This document shows, piece after piece, positions 60,171 to 64,000 of a stretch of 64,000 nt of DNA. The notes beneath the pieces are model-generated. The model was not told where the DNA came from. It worked only from the letters and a program-made list of their open reading frames with translations, and ran no database searches. Source of the DNA: Roseiarcus sp963696665 (GTDB lineage: Bacteria; Pseudomonadota; Alphaproteobacteria; Rhizobiales; Beijerinckiaceae); assembly GCA_963696665.1 (NCBI GenBank), contig CAVOLE010000031.1:186001-250000 (forward strand), in the 5' to 3' direction. Numbering within the stretch: position 1 is the stretch's first letter; every line of letters starts with the position of its first letter. Made by a program: the position numbers and the translations under genes.

Positions 60171-61754
60171 TCATCGCCGCCGGTCCTTAAGAATTTCGCG
60201 GGCGGCGTTATAGCCAGGAACCCCGCCGACGCCGCCGCCCGGATGGGCGGAGGAGCCGCACTGATAGAGGCCTGCGATCGGCGTCCGGTAATCCGCCCAA
60301 TGCGGCGCGGGACGCGCCCAGAAGAGCTGGTCGACCTGGAGCTCGCCGTGGAAGATGTGGCCGTGCGGAGAGCCGATCTTCTCCTCGATGTCGGGCGGCG
60401 CCAGCGTCTGCATGCCGATGATACCGTTGGAAAACCCGGGCGCATAGGCGTCGATAACGTTGAGCACGTTGCGGACGAGCTCATCCTTGCGCGTCGCCCA
60501 ATCGCCGGTCTTGAGCGTGTAGGGGGCGTGGCCGCCGAACAGATTGACGATGTGCTTCCCCGGCGGCGCGACGCTGTCGTCGACGAAGGTCGGCGTCACC
60601 GGCGTCACGAACGGCTCGCGCGACATGTCGCCGTATTTCGCGTCGTCATAGGCCCGTTCGAGATATTCGATCGTCGGCCCGATATGCGTGTAAGTGGGGT
60701 AGGCGAAGCCGCAGGCCGCGGGGTCGAAGGCTTTGTATTTCGGCAGCGCCTCGCAGGCGATGTTGATCTTGAACGCGGTCGAAAACGTCCGGTACGCCTC
60801 GATGTCGCGCACGAACTCCGCGGGCAGCTTCGACTTGTCGAGGAACTTGAGGAAGGTGAGCTTCGCCGAGACATTGCTCGCTACAATGTTCGATTCGTAG
60901 CGCGTCCCGTCAGCGAGGGTGACTCCAGTGGCGCGGCCGTTTGCCGTGTCGATCGCCGCGACCGCGCATTCCGTCTTGCAGACGAGCCCCTTCTCCTCGC
61001 CTGAGCGCGCGATCGCCTGGGTGATCGCGCCCATGCCGCCGCGCACGAAGCCCCAGCCGCCGGCGCCTGCATGCTCGCCCATGACGTGATGCATGATGAC
61101 GTAAGCAGAGCCGGGGCTTTTTGGTCCGACAAAAGTGCCGATGCCGCTATAATAGGCGAGCACAGCCTTGATCTCGGTGCGCTCGAACCATTCGGAGAGA
61201 TAGTCGTCGGCGCTCATCGTCATAAGGTCGACGAGGCGGAACAGCTTGTTGTTGACCTTGCGATATTTCCATAGGAACTTCGCCGTTTCCTTGAAGCTCT
61301 TCCAGTCGCGGCACGACGGGTCGGGCGGCGTCTCCAGGAGCAGCTGGCGCATGATCTTGACCGAGTCCATCAGATATCGGTCGAATTCCGGATAAATCTC
61401 CGCGTCCTTGGTCGAGAAACGCTTAAAGGACCTCTGCGTCTTGCCGATATCGTCGGCGAAAATGATGTAATCGTTGCCAGGCAGCACGCCAAACATGTCG
61501 GTCGCCGGCAGCACCTTGTAGCCGTATTTGGCGAGTTCGAGATCGGCGATGACTCGCGGGTGCAGGAGGCTCATCAAATAGCTGAAGACGGAAAATTTGA
61601 AGCCGGGGACGACTTCCTCGGTCACCGCGGCGCCGCCGAGCACGGACCGCCGCTCCAAAACCAGCGTCTTCAAGCCGGCGCGCGCGAGATAGGCGCCGCA
61701 GGTCAGTCCGTTATGGCCGCCTCCAATAATGATCGCGTCATAGCGTTCGGACAA
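60171..61754 (-). CDS. FAD-dependent oxidoreductase of the phytoene-desaturase (CrtI/PYROXD2) family
   Basis: 527 aa from a TTG at 61754 with GGAG seven bases upstream; the longer open frame upstream is not protein-like. The FAD motif DAIIIGGGHNGLTCGAYLAR and the C-terminal motif PIAGLYQCGSSAHPGGGVGG then VPGYNAAREIL are those of CrtI-like enzymes. Carotenoid partners are absent, so the PYROXD2-type branch, with unknown substrate, is more likely than carotenoid desaturation. Transcribed in the same direction as the ABC operon but 404 nt upstream of it. Confidence 0.87.
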   Translation of the reverse strand: MSERYDAIIIGGGHNGLTCGAYLARAGLKTLVLERRSVLGGAAVTEEVVPGFKFSVFSYLMSLLHPRVIADLELAKYGYKVLPATDMFGVLPGNDYIIFADDIGKTQRSFKRFSTKDAEIYPEFDRYLMDSVKIMRQLLLETPPDPSCRDWKSFKETAKFLWKYRKVNNKLFRLVDLMTMSADDYLSEWFERTEIKAVLAYYSGIGTFVGPKSPGSAYVIMHHVMGEHAGAGGWGFVRGGMGAITQAIARSGEEKGLVCKTECAVAAIDTANGRATGVTLADGTRYESNIVASNVSAKLTFLKFLDKSKLPAEFVRDIEAYRTFSTAFKINIACEALPKYKAFDPAACGFAYPTYTHIGPTIEYLERAYDDAKYGDMSREPFVTPVTPTFVDDSVAPPGKHIVNLFGGHAPYTLKTGDWATRKDELVRNVLNVIDAYAPGFSNGIIGMQTLAPPDIEEKIGSPHGHIFHGELQVDQLFWARPAPHWADYRTPIAGLYQCGSSAHPGGGVGGVPGYNAAREILKDRRR

Positions 61755-61992
61755 GGGAGGACTCCGAGAAGTTGTCCTACAGTAAAAAATTAGCGGGGAA
61801 TTTTTGTCAACATAAAGTGGGCGGGAAGCGTTGAAACATATTCTCGGTCGCGACCCGAGGCGGTTTGCCAATATCCTTCGTAGACCTAAAACGCCCTGTC
61901 CGAGGCCGATGCGAGAGGAGGCATGCGAAGGGCTGAGCGCGTGAGGGGACGAGAGACCTGAAATGGATGGAGACGCGCTGCATCCTCTCGTC

Positions 61993-62211
61993 ATGACCTA
62001 CGCCTTCGGCACGACCTCGCTAAAGGCCGCGCTTGTCGGCGCGACGGGCCGAATCCTCCCTCATGCGAGCGAGCTATACCCGCTCTTTCGACGACGGGTC
62101 GGATGGGCCGAGCAGAATCCTCGCTCCCTATGGGACGCGGGGGCCCGAGCAGGCAGGCGGGCTCTCACACAATCCGGCCTTTCCCCTGACGCCGTCCGCT
62201 CCGTCGTCTTT
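61993..62211 (+). pseudogene. N-terminal fragment of a FGGY sugar kinase (xylulokinase-like)
   Basis: TTSLKAALVGATGRILPHAS, GWAEQNPRSLWDAGARAGRR and ALTQSGLSPDAVRSV match the first 80 residues of xylulokinase-type kinases. The glycine loop is shortened (normally GxDxGTSSLK) and the homology ends after about 73 residues, where a kinase would go on for 400 more. Otherwise the 680-nt gap 61755-62434 shows no gene. Confidence 0.65.
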
Positions 62212-62434
62212 GTCGCCCCTTATCACTGGCCGCACGTCGTCTTCCGATCCGCTCGAGATGTCGCCGGTGATGTGATCGGCCGGAAGCTCACGCGCGCGAA
62301 CTCCCCGTCAAAAAAACGCTACCTTCCTTGCTTCTCTACGCCCGCTTTGCCCCGTATCTTCACATCGACTTAAGTCATTCTCGCAACACAGGTGTTTGCT
62401 GGAGGCTCGATGCCGGGCAACGCGAAAAATGGGG

Positions 62435-63631
62435 TTAGCCCGTCACAACTTCCGGAAGCTTCTCGGCTGGCGGCGTGTTGCGGCTGCGGCCGGTCCTGAC
62501 GACGCCGTCGATCATCGTCATGCCGACGCCCGGCAGATCGCCGAGGCGGACAGAGTTGAGGAAACCGTTTCCCGCCGAATGCTGAGCCTTATCCATGAAC
62601 ACGAAATCGGCGGAGCGGCCGATTTCGACAAGGCCGCAGTCGAGCGCCCGCATGCGCGCGGTATTCCCGGTCGCGAAGCAGAACGCGATCTCCGGGGCCA
62701 TGTCGCCGAGACTCGCGAGCATCGAGACCATGCGCAGGATGCCGAGCGGCTGCACGCCAGAGCCGGCGGGCCCGTCCGTGCCGAGGATGACCCGACCAAG
62801 CTCGCCGCGCTCCTTCGCCGTACGCAGCGTGTAGAGCGCCGAGCGCTCGTTGCCGTTATGGACGAGTTCGAGGCCGCGCTTGCACCCCTCGCAGATGCAG
62901 CGGATCTCCTTGTCGGGCAGGGCGGTATGGCCGCCATTGATATGGCCGACAACGTCGGTGTCTGCTTCCAGCACGACGTCGGCGCCGATCAGCCCTGAGC
63001 CGGGGATCGAGGGTCCGCCGGTGTGGATCGTCGACTGAATGCCGTATTTCCGCGCCCAGGCGACCATCTGCTTCGCGTTGGCGCCGTCCTTGACGCCGCC
63101 TAGGCCTACCTCGCCGAGCAGCTTGACGCCGGCTTCAGCAAGCTCCTTGAAGTCCTGCTCGGTCATGCCCGGTTCGATCACCGGCGCGCCCGCGTGCAGC
63201 TTGACGCCATTGACGCGAAAGGCGCTGAACGTGCGCTGGGCGAAGATGGCGTGCGCCTTCAAGCCGACAATGTCGCGCGGACGGCCCGGCTGATGCACCT
63301 CGCCCGCCGAGATCATGGTGGTGACGCCGCCATGCAGGGTGGAGTTGATCCAGCCGAGCTGGTTCTGACGCGGCGTCCAATCGCCCGAGACGGGATGGAC
63401 GTGGCTGTCGATGAGGCCAGGCGCAACGACCACGCCTTTTGCGTCGACGACCGTGGTGGCGCCGGATACGTCCACATCCTTCAAGCGCCCGACGGCCGTG
63501 ATGCGTCCGGCGACTGCGACGACCGTGTCGGCGCCGAGGATCGGATTCTCCATAGCCCCCGACATCAGGAGTCCGATGTTGCGGATGACGGTCTTGCCGG
63601 CGCCGGAGGCGGCGGGAACGTCTTGGGCCAT
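62435..63631 (-). CDS. Amidohydrolase, enamidase-like
   Basis: 398 aa. Metal ligands: GLIDSHVHPVSGDWTPRQ (HxH), the metal-bridging region VGEVGLG, QSTIHTGGPSIPG (His), VGHINGGHTAL (His) and ILGTDGPAGSGVQPLGILR (Asp). The motifs LHGGVTTMISAG, PGRPRD and the ending RSRNTPPAEKL closely resemble the enamidase of nicotinate fermentation, which hydrolyses tetrahydro-6-oxonicotinate to 2-formylglutarate and ammonia. Here it may open another cyclic or enamide substrate. Transcribed with the liv-type ATPase gene upstream (28 nt), so substrate import is likely. Confidence 0.8.
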   Translation of the reverse strand: MAQDVPAASGAGKTVIRNIGLLMSGAMENPILGADTVVAVAGRITAVGRLKDVDVSGATTVVDAKGVVVAPGLIDSHVHPVSGDWTPRQNQLGWINSTLHGGVTTMISAGEVHQPGRPRDIVGLKAHAIFAQRTFSAFRVNGVKLHAGAPVIEPGMTEQDFKELAEAGVKLLGEVGLGGVKDGANAKQMVAWARKYGIQSTIHTGGPSIPGSGLIGADVVLEADTDVVGHINGGHTALPDKEIRCICEGCKRGLELVHNGNERSALYTLRTAKERGELGRVILGTDGPAGSGVQPLGILRMVSMLASLGDMAPEIAFCFATGNTARMRALDCGLVEIGRSADFVFMDKAQHSAGNGFLNSVRLGDLPGVGMTMIDGVVRTGRSRNTPPAEKLPEVVTG

Positions 63632-63659
63632 GATGAACCTCCTTTGATTTGTGCGATGG

Positions 63660-64000
63660 TCAGACGGCGAGATAGGCGTCGCGCACGTCCGGCTGCGCTT
63701 CGAGATCCTGAAGCGTTCCGGCGAAGCGGACGACGCCGCGTTCGAGCATCACAGCTTCGTCGGCGATCAGTCGGGCGAAGTGCAAGTTCTGCTCCGACAC
63801 GAGAAGGCTCAGGCCCGCTCGCTTGAGGCCAAGGATCGCCTCGGCCATCTGTTCGACTATGCGAGGCGCGAGCCCCTCTGAAGGCTCATCCAGCATGAGG
63901 AGCAGCGGATTTCCCATCAGCGTCCGCCCGATGGTCAGCATCTGCTGTTCGCCCCCGCTCATCGCGCCCCCCGTCCTGCGCCGCATCTCGGCGAGATTGG
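63660..64000 (-). CDS. livF: LivF-type ABC transporter ATPase (5' part outside window)
   Basis: The last about 113 residues of a branched-chain-amino-acid-type ATPase: signature MSGGEQQMLTIGRTLMGNPL, Walker B LLMLDEPSEGLAPRIVEQMA and the ending LSLLVSEQNLHFARLIADEA...AQPDVRDAYLAV. The frame stays open to the right edge, so Walker A is outside. It implies a second liv transporter to the right, linked to the enamidase-like gene. Confidence 0.9.
   Translation of the reverse strand, partial: NLAEMRRRTGGAMSGGEQQMLTIGRTLMGNPLLLMLDEPSEGLAPRIVEQMAEAILGLKRAGLSLLVSEQNLHFARLIADEAVMLERGVVRFAGTLQDLEAQPDVRDAYLAV

Noticed and set aside
1..64000. CRISPR arrays, tRNA or rRNA genes
   Set aside because: No regularly spaced direct repeats, cloverleaf-like sequence with CCA-type ends or rRNA-like segments were noticed on reading the gaps; the only tandem repeat is the 10-bp unit at 22569.

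Overview
The window is GC-rich, gene-dense chromosomal DNA. It looks like an alphaproteobacterium, probably Hyphomicrobiales (Rhizobiales). The evidence is the housekeeping order erpA / dgt - argS - SPOR protein - nagZ, a NasS-NasT nitrate regulon with two-hairpin leader RNAs behind sigma-54 promoters, Tat-type leaders on ABC binding proteins, and many catabolic cassettes typical of soil or plant-associated members. I cannot name a genus. No tRNA, rRNA, CRISPR array or replication origin was seen.

Layout. 1-3.9 kb: end of an aromatic-catabolism cassette (cupin, FAD monooxygenase, aryl-CoA ligase) and a DUF2939 protein. 4.2-6.1 kb: a small accessory island with two orphan small proteins and a frameshifted protein carrying a DGGQWT motif. 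6.4-12.6 kb: housekeeping block. 12.6-13.7 kb: decayed IS110-type element, itself interrupted by a 36-bp palindromic repeat. 13.9-20.6 kb: respiratory nitrate/NO island (Crp/Fnr regulator, membrane protein, group III truncated haemoglobin, then a wrecked narK-narG-narH run that ends in the tail of a tyrosine recombinase). 20.7-30.8 kb: assimilatory nitrate regulon (nasT, nasS, globin, transporter, nirB, nirD, nitrate reductase). Both the globin gene and the transporter operon have their own sigma-54-like promoter and two-hexaloop-hairpin leader.

31-50 kb: amine/amide catabolism. On the + strand lie a copper amine oxidase, an uncharacterised small protein, an MBL-fold lactonase-like protein, a GMC oxidoreductase and an HDAC-family amidohydrolase. 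Converging on the - strand is an operon in which a branched-chain-amino-acid-type ABC importer (livK-G-F-H-M) leads into a dimethylformamidase: small subunit in frame with livM, an intact large subunit with all three predicted iron ligands, a Gfo/Idh/MocA dehydrogenase and a second large-subunit paralogue. The simplest reading is uptake of an N-substituted amide, hydrolysis to an amine, then oxidation of the amine. An M20 peptidase lies at 48.7-50.0 kb.

50.5-61.8 kb: a XRE-cupin regulator and a 2-hydroxyacid dehydrogenase converge on a - strand operon of a spermidine/putrescine-type ABC importer, desaturase-like protein, TIM-barrel isomerase, class II aldolase and Rieske oxygenase, with a CrtI-like FAD oxidoreductase upstream. 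This is a coherent catabolic set of unknown substrate. 62-64 kb: an enamidase-like amidohydrolase and the end of another liv-type ATPase gene, plus a sugar-kinase remnant.

Caution: at least eight otherwise well-conserved genes (DGGQWT protein, dgt, nasT, nirB, copper amine oxidase, its small neighbour, dmfA2 paralogue, TIM-barrel isomerase) each carry a single small frameshift. Several sit in short homopolymers, so sequencing indels are at least as likely as real inactivation. The nar cluster, the IS110 remnants and the aminotransferase, sugar-kinase and integrase fragments are different, because they show large deletions or nonsense codons.
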